From: Chimonanthus salicifolius
Taxonomy: Eukaryota > Streptophyta > Magnoliopsida > Laurales > Calycanthaceae
Direction: 5' to 3'
NCBI GenBank assembly: GCA_013350335.1
Contig: CM023538.1
Coordinates: forward strand, 52,992,769-53,056,768
DNA: 64,000 nucleotides
Shown piece after piece: positions 10,001 through 20,989 of this stretch. The translations under genes were made by a program, and so were the position numbers. The notes beneath the pieces are model-generated. The model worked only from the letters and a program-made list of their open reading frames with translations. It made no database searches and was not told the origin of the DNA. How positions within the stretch are numbered: position 1 is the first letter of the stretch; each line of letters begins with the position of its first letter.

Positions 10001-13000
10001 CGGTATTTTTATTTTATTTTATTTTTTCTGAATTAAAAAATAAATAAAAAATCCAAAAGGCAACTGTTTTTTTAAAAAAAAAATTGAAAATGAAAATATC
10101 GGCCAATATCAGCCGATATTTTGAATATCGGCCGATATCTGGTTCGGTATCGGCCGAGATATCAACTTGGGCCCATCATCGTTTTGATTTTTTTTTTTTT
10201 TTTTTATAAAAAGACTAATATGATGAATATCGGCCAATATCAGACCGATATATATCTCTGATATATCGGTCATATCGACCGAGAACTACTGTGTACGGCC
10301 GATACAATACGTATCAGCCGATATGATAAGGCACTGAAAACCCATATCATATCGGCCGATACGATATCTTGACTCCTGATTATATGAAAATAAAGTGCAA
10401 TTTTTTCAATTTTTTTTTAAATTGACTGAAGAGAAAGAATGCGTATTGACGATATTTCCGGGATTTCAATATTTTAATCTCTGGGTCCAATATTTATAAT
10501 ATTAATCTCCAAGAATAAGATTTTGCACCTGTGAGAATTGTGTGGTGAAAACATCATCTTTGATGTCAACCATAGCTGCTAGCAGTTCAGCTCTCTCCTT
10601 TCTGTGTGAAAACGCCACCTATTGGGAAAATGGGAATTGTCGTTAGCTAAGAACGGGCATTAAGAAGATGGTCACCTGCACACTCATGTGTCACATTTAA
10701 GTATACTGTTGATTAAAAGAGGTCATAATGAAATTGTTGAAAAAAAATTCATTTAAGTACAATTCAATTATTTTAAATCATATAAGTTGTTGAAAAGTGA
10801 CGTGTTGTTGCATTCTTGTATCTTTATCATCTTGTGGTTTTTCATTGACTTCTTCCAACACATCTTTAAGATCAACTTCATCCTTAAGATTACGTATTGT
10901 ATTTTTTCCTGCCATTGACGTATGAGAAAGTGTACTAGTCGCTCTTCCAAAATATAGAAAAAACTTGCCAAAAAAAAAGGAAAAAAACACCGCTTCCAAA
11001 ATAGCAACTTCCAAAATTAGGACTTCAGTCATCAAATAATTAGACCGTATCTAAAAATGCCGAACTTCTAAAGTTAGAGGTTTCAAAAATAGAAATTTCC
11101 AAATTTTGCAAGTGTATGAAATATCAGACAAAAAATGTCCACTTTGTAAAACTAGAGTGCCCAAAATAATAGGTGCTCAAAATAATCTAAAATTCAATAT
11201 ACATGTAAGGTAGTGCGTTTGCCGACAGGTGTAGATCTAAGCTTTGATTACCAACTGATGAAGGGTAGGACTAGGTTTAACGCCTATCTATACCTTCAAT
11301 GTAGAAATAAGTGGAACTTTGCATAATCCAACTCGAATATGATATGCACTCGAGAAACCCAAACTTAAACAATTCCAAGTTTCTTGAAATCGCAAGGGAC
11401 TGAGCAAAATAGCTCAGTGAAGAGAAACAACCGATCATCCAAGCATGTTAACAAATCTAAATAGATTATAAATTAAACATGCATCTCATCATAACAGTGG
11501 ATCGACACCCTAAAAACAACAACATGGTTTACCCCACCATCATTTTTCACAAAATGTCCAATATACCTAACATAGGTTCACTCGGCATATATTTTCTTAC
11601 TCAACCTGGTTTACACAACCCTTTCACCCAGTACATGTATTCATTAAGCATAAAATGTCATCACTAAGCAAATAACATGTTGGCAATCACCGTAGAAACA
11701 CATCTATTTAATCAATATTTTAACATTATCAACACCGCAATGTTATAAATTTACAAAGAATCTCACTTTCAAATTACAGTTTAATAGTCACAAAACCATA
11801 ACTTTCTAGGCAGTAAATCACCGACAGTAAATAAAACTGTAAATTGCAGAAAGAAAATAAAGCAGTAACGTGCTGAAAGTAAATAAGGAGTAAAATTTTC
11901 ATTTTACCTTTTTTATCTTGTTTAAATATGTCCTCTACGTTTGAACGATCGGTGTCCAAAGTCCATAAATCATGACCGGTGTATATCACACGCTGGTCCA
12001 AAGTCCACAGTCTGAGCACTTAGCCAATTCATAGGCACTTAGCCAGTTCATAGTTCAAGCACATCGTCCATTACACTATATTAAACACTTTATCATTCCA
12101 TTTCAACATTTTGTCCAATCACATGACGCAAGGTGGAGACGGATGTCCACAGATACTCATCCAACCATCAAGCATATTTGTCACTCAGGCACATGATTGG
12201 ATCTTATACTGAAGGTACATGACTGGATCCCATGGCTAGGCCTCGGCTCTCAGACACTTGTCCTTGCTTACATTCATTATCCAAAATTGATAAATTTATG
12301 CCTTACGTATGACCAGTGTCCGATCTCGCTTTCTAGTCCGATTCACGTCTTTTCCATCTCTATTAAGTCCATGAGTCTCATCATTGCCGTCAAATTAATA
12401 GCAATCCACTTTTAAGTCTATTTAATGCAACATGTAAAAGGTGTGGTTGAATCCCCACCTTAGTAGGCGAGTTACATGAGTTTCTTGATCTGTGTGAATA
12501 AGAGAGAATCGGTCAAACTGATTCAGTTAGATAATTGATGGGTTTGAACACTGCTGATTCAACCGAAAGTTGGTCTGACTGACAACTTAGTTGGCTCGAG
12601 TGACAGAACACAGTTTTGTTGGGAGAGACTATTGGAATTGAGAAGACGAAGAATGGAGGTCTAATACTCTACTCTTTTAACCAGGAATTTTATTCAAATT
12701 CCCTTTTTAAAGACAATGTTTAATTTTGAAATTTCAATTTAAAATCACCAGATTCGGTTTTGAACATCATTTGAAAAGTCATTTAATTTTTTATTAAATA
12801 TTCTACGAATATTAAAATATCAAGTTAGAGTTCACATTTGATAATGTCGACTATTTAAAACAATAATCAATTTAATATAATTTAAAAATATAAATGAGTA
12901 AAGTCGGGCCCATCAGGTCTTAAATATAACCTTATAGGAATATATATAAGTAAGTAAATAAATAGTTAAACTACTAACTAATATGGGACAAGATTTGCAT

Positions 13001-16000
13001 CATAGAAACTTAAGAGTTAAAACAACATTTCAAATCTTAAAATAAAATATCATGATTTAGTTGATAAAATAGAAGTTAATGTTTTTTTTTTTTGAATGGT
13101 TCATATAATACATTAATAGATAAAAAGGAAGACCAGAGGTGTAAATACAACACACGAACATGTAGTCTAGCCCAAAATGGACCCGACATAAAACAGGGGA
13201 AAAAAAAAAACCAACAACAGACAAGATTTAAAAAAAAAAAAGAAATCTGGCATCGAGACCAAGCCAAAAATAGAAGTTAATGTTAGTGTTTAAAATAAAC
13301 CAAACCAAAAATATTTTAATAATTATGAATTAAAAATTAAACCATTATAAGGCCAATTAATGAAAACCATTATAATCCACATAAATAATTAACTAACTAC
13401 CTTAGTTAAGTAATGGTTTTATTTAAAAATATAAGTACACTAATTAAAATAAAAGACATTAAAATCTTAAGTAGTAAATAAATAAAACCATACAACTTTC
13501 CAAACTATCATATATAAAATTTTCAAACGAACTAGAGAATTGAACCAATTAATTTAATAGGATTATATTTTATTCCTAAAGTTATACATACCTCTTTTAG
13601 TTCTTATTTTAAATAAAGTAACTCAAAATACGTTGATAAAATCTCCCACGTATAAAATACAACATCTAACAACATATTTCACTTTCATTTTCAATATAAA
13701 ACTTGTTTTAATACTACAAGATTTATTTCAAACCAGAAGCTATTTTAAAACTGAAATTAAAGCAAATAAAATCAAAAAGCCATTTCAGTGCTGTAGCGTT
13801 TGTGTACACCGCTGTAGCATTCGCAAATTTTACTGTAGCAATAGCAAAACTGGGGAAAAAAACAGAGAAGGAGACGAATGGAAGAGTGACGCGTTTCTCG
13901 GGTCCATCTCTGAAATCTAACCTTGTGGGGGTTTTCAAAAATCAATTTAAAACCTTAAGGATAAAAAAAAAAATTATTTTTCCTTTCAAATGCATTGTTG
14001 CCCAAATGGAAGCCATGAAGAAAGGAAGGAAACGGTCAGAGGAGAACGAGGAGCAGAGAGAGAGAGAGAAAAAAGTATATGAGACTTCAACATCGGTTGG
14101 ATTGTTAGATGATTTATTTTTAATTTAAAAAATCAAATAGTTAATATTATTCAATAAATCTCATTCTTGACCAGATGATAGGTCTATCCATCTATAGATA
14201 GCTTTGTCATTATCAAATACAATCTTTCATCTGACACTGTTTGAACATTTATTAGATTTGCCTTATATAATCACTTATTATATTTTAAATTATAACTTAG
14301 AGCACTATAGAAATTAGACAATTTATAATTGTGAAGGCCCTAGAGCCTTGAAGGCGAGCCCAAAATAGGGCCAAAAATCAGTCAGTTGGGCCAGTACCGG
14401 TCCGATCGACAACCAACAGCTGAATGGGCATGAGGATGTGGAAAAAAAACCCACATTGCTCAGGAGGATAAACTTGAAGGGGTATATAAGAGGTAGCTCA
14501 CCCCTAACCCAGCACAATGAGTTTTGGGCCTGTGAGTTGAGCCAGACCAATGCAAAGCCGTGTGGGTCAGTGTGGGCCCAGAGTGGACAATAAATTGTTC
14601 TGGTCGAGTCGGGTCAGGGTTGTTACAAAAGGTATTAGAGCTCAAAGTGCAAACCCTCTGCCTGTATGGGTCCCTTGCTCCTCCTCTAAGTCGTTGTCGA
14701 GCTGAGCCCAGGACAGTTTAAAGGCACAGGTAGCTGACTGAGTTGTAATCGAGTCAAACCTAGGATTGCTTTGGGCCTAAGTGCGGTGGACTGAGGCCGC
14801 GGCCCAGAAGCCCAGGCAGCTGAACCGAGCCGAGGGCAGCTTTGGGCTTAAATGGGGTGGATTGTGAAGTCCCTAGTCTAGAGGCCCTAAGGGTGAGCCC
14901 AAAAGAGGGCAAAAAATCAGTGAGTTGGGCCAGTGTCGGTCCGATCGACAGGTGCAGTCGGTCCGACCGATGGCCAACAACTAAATGGGCATGAGGATTT
15001 GGAAAAAAAAATGCCACATGGCCTAGGAGGATAAATCTGAAGGAGTATATAAGAAGCAGCTCACCCCTAACCCAGCACAATGCGTTTTGGGCCTGTGAGT
15101 TGAGCCAGGGCCAATGCAAAGCCGTGTGGGCCATTGTAGGCCCAGAGCAGACGGTATTATGTGGGTCAAGTTGGGTCAAGATCGTTACAATAATGTCATC
15201 AATTATTTCTCCAAAACCCAATTCAAGAATAAAGTATTAATTATAATAATTTTAATAACTTCCACATAATTTATATGAATCTACTCATCCCATGCAGTAG
15301 CGGGTGATTGAGCATTAGAGGATTCAGAATTCTTATCCCAAAAGCCTCTCTTGAGGTGAGAGCCTCTTTTTGACTTTCAAACACTAAAAAATATATGATG
15401 ATAAATGATTACATGCAGAAATTCAGACTCTAACAACATTAGGTTGGACATATTTATCATCTATTAAATAAAATATTTTAAAATTTTTCAATGAGGAGTA
15501 TGTAGTACATGAGTTTATTTTGATCAATTCTTCTAAATACTATTTCATATTATTTATTGTTTTAGATGTATGAAACAAATGAGACTTGTGATCTTATACA
15601 CCTCAGTATGGTCAGAGCTATTTTTTTGAAAATCTTGATTCCTCTCTTTTTAGTAAATTTCTGATTTCTTAAAATAGATATTTCCACCTCAAATTGTAGG
15701 TGAGACTAATCGCAACGAGCATGTGTAAATCTTCCAATCCACATACAATGATTAAGACGATGAGTAAAAATCCTATAGAGAGTGGTCTAGAGGAGTTTGA
15801 GCGTGAATAAAACTGAAGACCTGCTTTCATGAAGAGAGCTTCTTGACCGTTAGACTAACTCCATGCCAACACTGCAACACACTCTGGATACCCATTTGAA
15901 TAATTTTTGTTAGATCTTATCAGTGAAAAATATATTTTTATTAATAAATAAATCTGATAAAAATGACTCAAATATATAGTTTATGAGATTCACTGAAAAA

Positions 16001-16692
16001 AAGAGAGAGTGATTAAATTAAAAAAAAACCTTAGCTGCACTAAAGTGGCACATGTCCAGGGTAGGACTGAATATTACCTTGACATAATCTTTGTAGAATC
16101 GGTCAGGAACCAACAGCGGCTTGTCCGTAGCAACGGAGAAGAGGTGTATGGCAGCCTCCATTGTATTGGGCAGCAATAACTCAGCCAAGGAGGAGAAGCC
16201 CAACTTCTGGAGCATGTTATGGACGGATGATTCAGTCATAACTGAGGCAGACGAGAGGACAAGAGCTGAGATGAGGCTTGGGTGCAGCTCCGCCATCTTT
16301 ACGGCGACCACACCACCGTAGCTGAAGCCAACGACAGTGCACTGAAGTACACCGAGCTTTTCAAGAGACTTGGCCAGGCAATCGGCCTGGAAGGCTGGGG
16401 ATCGGTCGGTGGAAGCAGTGGTGGAGCCGCCAAAGAAGAGGAGGTCCGGCAAATACACGGCGTATTTGTCGGCGAGGGACATTGCTTGAAATATCCATGT
16501 TAGGATGCCATCCCCCGCAAAACCATGAAGCAGAAGCACTGCTGGCTTGTCCTTCTTCTTATTCTTAGTGTTGGATGGAACCCAGATGTTAATTACTGTT
16601 CCTTGTTCGATCTCCAGCTTCTCCTCCTTCAGCCCTTTCCACTTGATCAATCCTTGAAACAGTGTTTTCAATGCAAGGCAAGTGTTCACCAT
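7082..16692 (-). CDS. Alpha/beta-hydrolase family protein, gene 1 (4 exons)
   Basis: CDS = complement(join(7082..7226, 9473..9540, 10529..10618, 16078..16692)), 918 bp, 305 residues. All introns are GT-AG and the phases join without a stop. The product is a plant alpha/beta-hydrolase fold protein of the MhpC/epoxide-hydrolase-like group, whose members are usually near 310 residues. Visible motifs: LLLHGFAGD (oxyanion HG, H56), VVGFSYGG (nucleophile S124), LIWGEND (acid D245) and EAGHLAHIE (H274), so the triad is complete. The start was taken at the ATG opening MVNTCLALK because the paralogue shares it and gives the same length; the upstream in-frame reading looks like 5' UTR. There is no obvious signal peptide. 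The substrate is unknown; ester or lipid hydrolysis is inference. Intron 1 is about 5.5 kb and holds a TRIM, intron 2 a hAT MITE and intron 3 a LINE. Confidence 0.9.
7330..7495 (+). mobile_element. Degraded SINE-like element in intron 3 of gene 1
   Basis: It holds GGAGTGATGGC (A-box-like) and GAGTTTAATCCTC (B-box-like), and matches 49580-49735. Relative to copy 2 it has lost about 38 bp, including the terminal ACCTTAGTCATAAAA and poly-A. It predates the duplication. Confidence 0.5.
7960..8090. repeat. Decayed (T)ATCGGCCGAT(A)-type repeat
   Basis: It contains GATATATATCGG, TGCCGATAGGTATCGGTCGA and a terminal A-run. It is shared with 50390-50550 and so predates the duplication. It shares words with the MITE at 9938 and with 35700-35860. 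Confidence 0.45.
8231..9238 (-). mobile_element. 5'-truncated LINE with RNase H domain, in intron 3 of gene 1
   Basis: On the minus strand 9240 to 9060 reads as an RVT zinc-binding end (KCPLCEMEEESIDHLIVTCP). Then 9042-8689 has SVVLWSIWKKRN and the RNase H start FKFNVDGALRGKPGPAG, and 8683-8375 has SNEAELLG, VIESDSSNAI and HSANRVADFFAKNG. The RNase H acidic residues are therefore visible, but the domain is split by a frameshift near an A-run at 8692-8700. The element's 3' end lies at the left. In copy 2 (50690) the site is uninterrupted, and about 10 bp of target present there is missing here. Confidence 0.85.
9938..10378. mobile_element. hAT-type MITE in intron 2 of gene 1, 441 bp
   Basis: Ends are CAGGGGTG (9938) and GACTCCTG (10371-10378), inverted relatives of each other. 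They are flanked by an 8-bp duplication with one mismatch, ATTACATG (9930-9937) and ATTATATG (10379-10386). An 8-bp duplication with CAGGGGTG-type ends is the hAT signature. Copy 2 has the empty site ATTACATT at 51447-51454. The interior is packed with TATCGGCCGATA-like palindromes. No transposase. Confidence 0.8.
10700..14329. other. Gene 1 intron-1 sequence absent from copy 2; LTR-like debris
   Basis: Copy 2 passes directly from its equivalent of 10700 to that of 15195, so this 3.6 kb plus the TRIM is extra here or deleted there. Around 11250-14130 it reads like a decayed long LTR on the minus strand: GCTCAGTGAAGAGAAAC near 11410, GTAGCATTCGC and TACTGTAGC words near 13790-13840, and a purine-rich tract at 14030-14070. 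I cannot fix its ends or see domains. It also holds the LINE at 13084. Confidence 0.4.
13084..13266 (-). mobile_element. Short 5'-truncated LINE 3' end with 18-bp target duplication
   Basis: The minus strand ends ...GAACCATTCAAAAAAAAAAA, the usual 3' end of plant L1-like elements. Direct repeats AAAATAGAAGTTAATGTT lie at 13066-13083 and 13267-13284, an exact match. Only 183 bp remain, with no coding part. Confidence 0.8.
14330..15189 (+). mobile_element. TRIM retroelement in intron 1 of gene 1
   Basis: LTRs are 14330-14627 and 14863-15189, both starting TGTGAAG and ending GTTACA. A primer-binding site AAAGGTATTAGAGCTC starts at 14628. A purine-rich tract, AATGGGGTGGAT, precedes the 3' LTR. 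Target duplication ATAAT is perfect (14325-14329, 15190-15194). The 235-bp interior has no coding capacity, so mobilisation would have needed proteins in trans. Apparent reading frames of up to 153 codons here are chance products of G/C-rich LTR sequence. It is absent from copy 2. Confidence 0.9.
15195..16077. other. Intron 1 of gene 1, shared with copy 2
   Basis: This matches 59385-60378 with small indels. Around 15770-15880, read on the minus strand, TAGTCTAACGGTCAAGAAG resembles a tRNA A box, so this may be a very old SINE common to both copies (59900-59995). Nothing else is supported. Confidence 0.45.
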
Positions 16693-17411
16693 CTCTCTCT
16701 CTCTCTGAGAATTTCCCATCGAGATCCACAAGAGAGACTTAAGAAGCCATGGATTTTGCATGTTATGGATGTACATATTTGCGTGGATGGCAAACAGTCC
16801 GTACTTGGGAGTATGGCTCAATTCTACATACATGTGACCCATGCTTAGTTAACTAAGATCAATCAATTTGGTAGAAGTAAGTTTTCTTGTGTGGCTCAAA
16901 TTCAAGAGTCCTCAAGTGGGACTACATGCAAGCAACAACTACAGGTTGTGGGACGGATGGACTTGATAAAAAATAAGTCTTATTTGTAATATTTATATTA
17001 TATTATTATATAATTGATCAGGCGGTTGAATTCAAGACACTCAAACGGTTGATTAGACTATCTGATTCTGAGAAGGTCGATGTAGGCAGAGCATTCATTC
17101 AGCAAAAGTATTTTGCGGGAAATAAAATAGTACAGCTCCACACGGTACTGTGGTTTATCTTAGATTGTAATTTTATCTTTTTTCTCTTCTAGGGAAAGTT
17201 GTGTTGAACCACCTAAAATATCGGTATTTTAAATATTGTGTGTGCTGTGACTAATTATTGTGTTGAATTATTTCCGCTTATATTCCTAACAACTAGCTCT
17301 AATAAAATATTGCTGATAGACCTAGTTTGCTAATAAACGCATTACAAGTGTTTTGCTGTATTTACTGAAAAAGTATTTTAAAAGCATTTTTCAAAATTTA
17401 GTTTAATACAG
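16693..17411. promoter_or_regulatory. 5' flank of hydrolase gene 1
   Basis: The first about 115 bp upstream of the ATG matches gene 2. The stretch 16806-17318 has no counterpart upstream of gene 2, where about 12 unrelated bases replace it. Homology returns at 17319-17411. No TATA element or transcription start can be assigned with confidence. Confidence 0.4.
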
Positions 17412-17513
17412 GAATTAATATTTACACTGTACTTGCTGGATATATATAGGAAAGAAAATAGGCCAACCACACCTAATATTTTTCAAGTTTAGTAATTATT
17501 AATTAAGAAAATC

Positions 17514-17516
<3 letters not shown>

Positions 17517-17550
<34 letters not shown>
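17517..17550. repeat. (AT)n microsatellite
   Basis: Uninterrupted alternating A and T, followed by a T-run that abuts LINE-like sequence. Confidence 0.9.
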
Positions 17551-17558
<8 letters not shown>

Positions 17559-17648
17559 TTGAATGATTGGTAAGAAATTTATTCACTCGAAAAAGTAAAA
17601 GAGTCCAAAGAATAAGTCTGGGCCAAGCAAAAAGAAAAAGAAGGAAAG
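17551..17648 (-). mobile_element. Probable LINE 3' end, left piece, interrupted by copia B
   Basis: On the minus strand the sequence ends AATTTCTTACCAATCATTC and poly-A, as in plant L1-like 3' ends. The rest may resume at 24159 on the far side of copia B. A minus-strand frame at 24918-24418 could be part of it but was not recognised. Confidence 0.4.
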
Positions 17649-18650
17649 TATAAACTGACATAGTTGATTTCTATTCTAGAGTTGATTTGTATTTTTGGTC
17701 TAGAGTCCTAGGTGACTCATGATTGTATTCCAACTATAATTCCTAAATTATGAGACTCCTATTCTTATATATTTAGATATAAATGAAAAATGATGTTAGC
17801 CACTATTCCCAAACTTCAACATGGTGCAGAGTTACATTCAGGTTCCTCGTGATTTTCCCAAAATTTCAGTTTTTTTTGAGCAGTTTGCTCCATCTCTTCT
17901 CCGACAGTCTTCTCTTGTTGCCTGCTGTGCACCGATCCCTTTGCTCCATCTCTTCTCCGACAGTCTTCTCTTGTTGCCAGCAGTGCACCGACCCCTTTGC
18001 TCCATCTCTTCTCACACGGTCTTCTCTTGTTGCCCGCACTCTGCGATCTTGAGACTAGACCTTTCTCCCTATCTCAGACATGGCCGACTCGACACATGTT
18101 GAGGCTTAAGGCGAAAAATCTAAATGGGGCCTTTTTGGTATTTAATTTATTATTATAAGTAATAATTAATTAAAATTTTAATTATATATAATAATAAAAT
18201 TATCTAAAATCTATTTTTTCTCACTTTTTGAGATGTAAAATTACTAATTAAATTTTTGTATTCATGTTTTGCTAAAATATAATTGCAAATATGGTTAATT
18301 TATTTAGTCTTTAAATTAATGAAAAATTAAAATGAACTAAATTGAAAGGTTAAATAACAATAGAACATGACAGTGTAAAAATAAGAGAATTGATGAATGG
18401 TTACAATATCCTCTATTATTTTACCAACTCACCAAAGATCTCTAAATTAAAAGTCACAACATGATTTGCAAAGAGAAAATATATTGTTAAATAAATTTTT
18501 ATAGGCACAAACTTAAACCAAAATAAGCACAAAATAATCCACAATTCTAGCCCTACAAATTCACAAATCAACACCCACATAAAATGTAAACAATGCTAGA
18601 AATGGCTGGGAGAATCCCTTGAAATACATTCCTCTCGTCTAGAGTACTTT

Positions 18651-18975
18651 TGTAATGACCCGACCCGAATACAGGGCTTAGGGCATGACGTAGTGTGATA
18701 TTATCCGGTTTGGGCCTCGTACACAAGCTTGAACCCTCACGGTTTTGCATTTGGGCCCGGGCCCACATGGCCTGGCCCAAAAGGCCTCACTTGGTATCAG
18801 AGTACGCAGCGCGATATTGTCCTCTCTGGGTTCCACCCCCTCAAGGTTTTGTTTCCACTACCCCACTGGGCTGGAAGGCCTCACACATGAGTTACATGGG
18901 TGGCTTCTTAATAAACCCACCCCTCCTTTTCTTTCCCACTGATGTGGGACTCTAAGGGAGGGGTAGGGTATCACA
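18651..18975 (-). mobile_element. Small TRIM-type element or solo LTR, 325 bp
   Basis: Perfect target duplication ACTTT (18646-18650, 18976-18980). On the plus strand it begins TGTAATGACCCGACCCG and ends GGGTATCACA; its reverse complement is related to the LTRs of the TRIM at 43098-43691. TTGGTATCAGAG (18791-18802), normally a primer-binding site, lies in the middle, between two diverged copies of a segment ending GGCCTCAC. It may be a collapsed element rather than a plain LTR. It is inserted within copia B. Confidence 0.8.
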
Positions 18976-19359
18976 ACTTTAATCAATTGCTTATTTTATT
19001 AACAGAAGAGGCCCCTCTTGACTCTTGAGTACTTGAAATTACTGAATTTTTCGCTTTGAAGCCCTTATATCTCTTTGCCACCATATATAATTTTTGAAAT
19101 ATTTGATCCACTTATTAGATGAAAGATCCTTTAGGTCTATGATCAAAATTGGAGATGAGTACTTTCTTAAACTATGTCCTAAGTCTCGATGAATATCTCT
19201 ACTAAAACTAGTCTCATTTCAATTGTAGAATATTTATTACCAAATATCTTATCATAATTCAAAAAAAGAAAAAAAAAGTCTTGACAAATCTCTAAAAAAT
19301 TGAATACTTTGCATTTCCTCCCATTGCAAATGGTTTTACCATTTTTCATCTAAGCCAAA

Positions 19360-19645
19360 CAGGCTTAGACATGTCCCTTTTTTCACATGTTCTGTCTCTC
19401 AATCCCATCCACTCCACCATGCAATCAAAGTAGGAGTGGGGCCTTTTTCAAATAGGGGCCTAAGGCCCAGCCTAACTTGTTTTATAGTTAGGCTGGACCT
19501 AACGTGTTTTAGTTTTGTCCCATTTTCCACATGCTCTGTCTCTAAATCCCATTCGGTCCACCATACAATCAAAATAAGAGTGGGGCCCTTTTTAAATGGA
19601 GCTTAAGGCCCAGGCCTGACTTGCCTTATAGTTATGCCGGCCTGA
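19360..19645. repeat. ~135-bp tandem duplication in copia B leader
   Basis: CACATGTTCTGTCTCTCAAT at 19384 and CACATGCTCTGTCTCTAAAT at 19528 start two similar units, each with GAGTGGGGCC and an inverted motif around AGGCCCAG and TAGTTA. Function unknown. Confidence 0.6.
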
Positions 19646-20989
19646 TCTCAGATCTGAATCACCACAACCATTGCTCGCCTCCATCATAGAGACACTACCA
19701 GATCCCACTGTCCCTTCACAAACCGCCCCAGATCTGCCTTTTTTTTTTTGCAGATCTAGCGTTCGATCTGTTTCTAATAGGTTATTTACATTAGGCCCTT
19801 CTTTTTCCATCCAGTCTATGTAAGATGAAACGGTTCTCATAATGGTGGCCCACACCATTTGAATTTGAAATGAAGGGACTCACATTCATACCTCCACATG
19901 TAACGGCTAAGAGAAGTAATGGGTTAGTTACCCTCTTGGATGGGAAGAGAGTCTAATGTGTTTGAAAATGTCAATAGGTCCTCCTCTCTACTCCTAAGAT
20001 TTTTCTCTCAACATTGGGTTAATCCATCACCTAAGGAAAAAGACAGAAAGAGTCTAAGGAACAGGAAGAGAGAGATACTCAAGGCACATCACAATACATA
20101 CTTGCTTCTTCTCTTGGATCGTGTGTGTTGTAGGCTTCTATATTTGTTTGCAAGTAGGAGCACATGCAGTGAAGCTGATTGAAAGGGAACAAAGAGATAA
20201 CCTTTGCTAATGGATTCGGGTACGCTTGATTTACATTACGATGTTATTTCCGCCTAATGTTTATAATTTTGTAAAACACCATTTGACTCAGATCTTATGG
20301 ATTAATGTATATAGATCGAAATCATGTTTGATTTGGTATAATAAGTTGTAAATCTGAGAATGTGAAATTGGTTCTTTCCATGCCCAAATACTCGATCCCA
20401 TTAAGTAAATATTCTTTCAGCCTATCCTCTTGCCAAACAGGCTCCCCACTTGCAACAACCCACATCCCGTCTTTGCGTTTCCCATCGTCCCTACTCAGCA
20501 TTGGCCTTCCATCCGACCAACCCATCTCCTTTCATACAGAACCCATCTCTTTCCAAATTCTATTCACCTGTTTGTAAAACAGAGCATCCACTCTCTTTCC
20601 TCTCTTCTATTTATTTAGTGTTCTCTCCCACTAGACCATCACTTTGATCGACTCCCTCCTTTAAGCATTGACCTTTTACCCCATTAAACACCACCAACTC
20701 CAACTCATTGACCGTCCATACGTTAACCCACTTTCCATTAGATTCTAATTAATCCCTTAGTTTATTCCTCACGTGCATCCACCAAATATCTCTTAGAACA
20801 TGCCTTCACTTGCATGTTGATCGAGCCAATTTACTTGTGAGTCCAGTTTGACCCTCGTTCACACCATTGACCACATCCATTTTACCCACTTCATATCTCC
20901 ATTAAACCCTAATTTAACCTATTCAACCTCCTTTTTAAAAAAATAAAAATAAAATTACTTTTCCCCTCAACACCACCAAAACTGCCAGC

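Larger units (their letters stand above)
1..17411. repeat. Segmental duplication, copy 1 (contains hydrolase gene 1)
   Basis: Pieces of this interval reappear in the same order and orientation at 47641-61213. Position 1 onward matches 47641 onward; 6750-8230 matches 49023-50700; 9239-10700 matches 50700-51780; 15195-16805 matches 59380-61100; and 17319-17411 matches 61120-61213. Similarity extends through introns and flanks, so this is a genomic duplication, not retroposition. Breaks in similarity mostly fall at transposon ends. The left limit lies outside the window. The right limit is near 17411, where the two copies stop matching. Confidence 0.85.

Noticed and set aside
14760..15221. 153-codon minus-strand frame as a gene
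   Set aside because: It lies across a TRIM LTR and its internal region and has no protein-family features.
16693..16842. Earlier in-frame ATG giving 50 more residues to gene 1
   Set aside because: Gene 2 diverges in this stretch while agreeing from MVNTCLALK onward, and the shorter start gives the usual family length.
16121..16848. Plus-strand open frames opposite hydrolase exon 1
   Set aside because: They are antisense shadows of the exon; the same ones appear opposite exon 1 of gene 2 (60422-60804).
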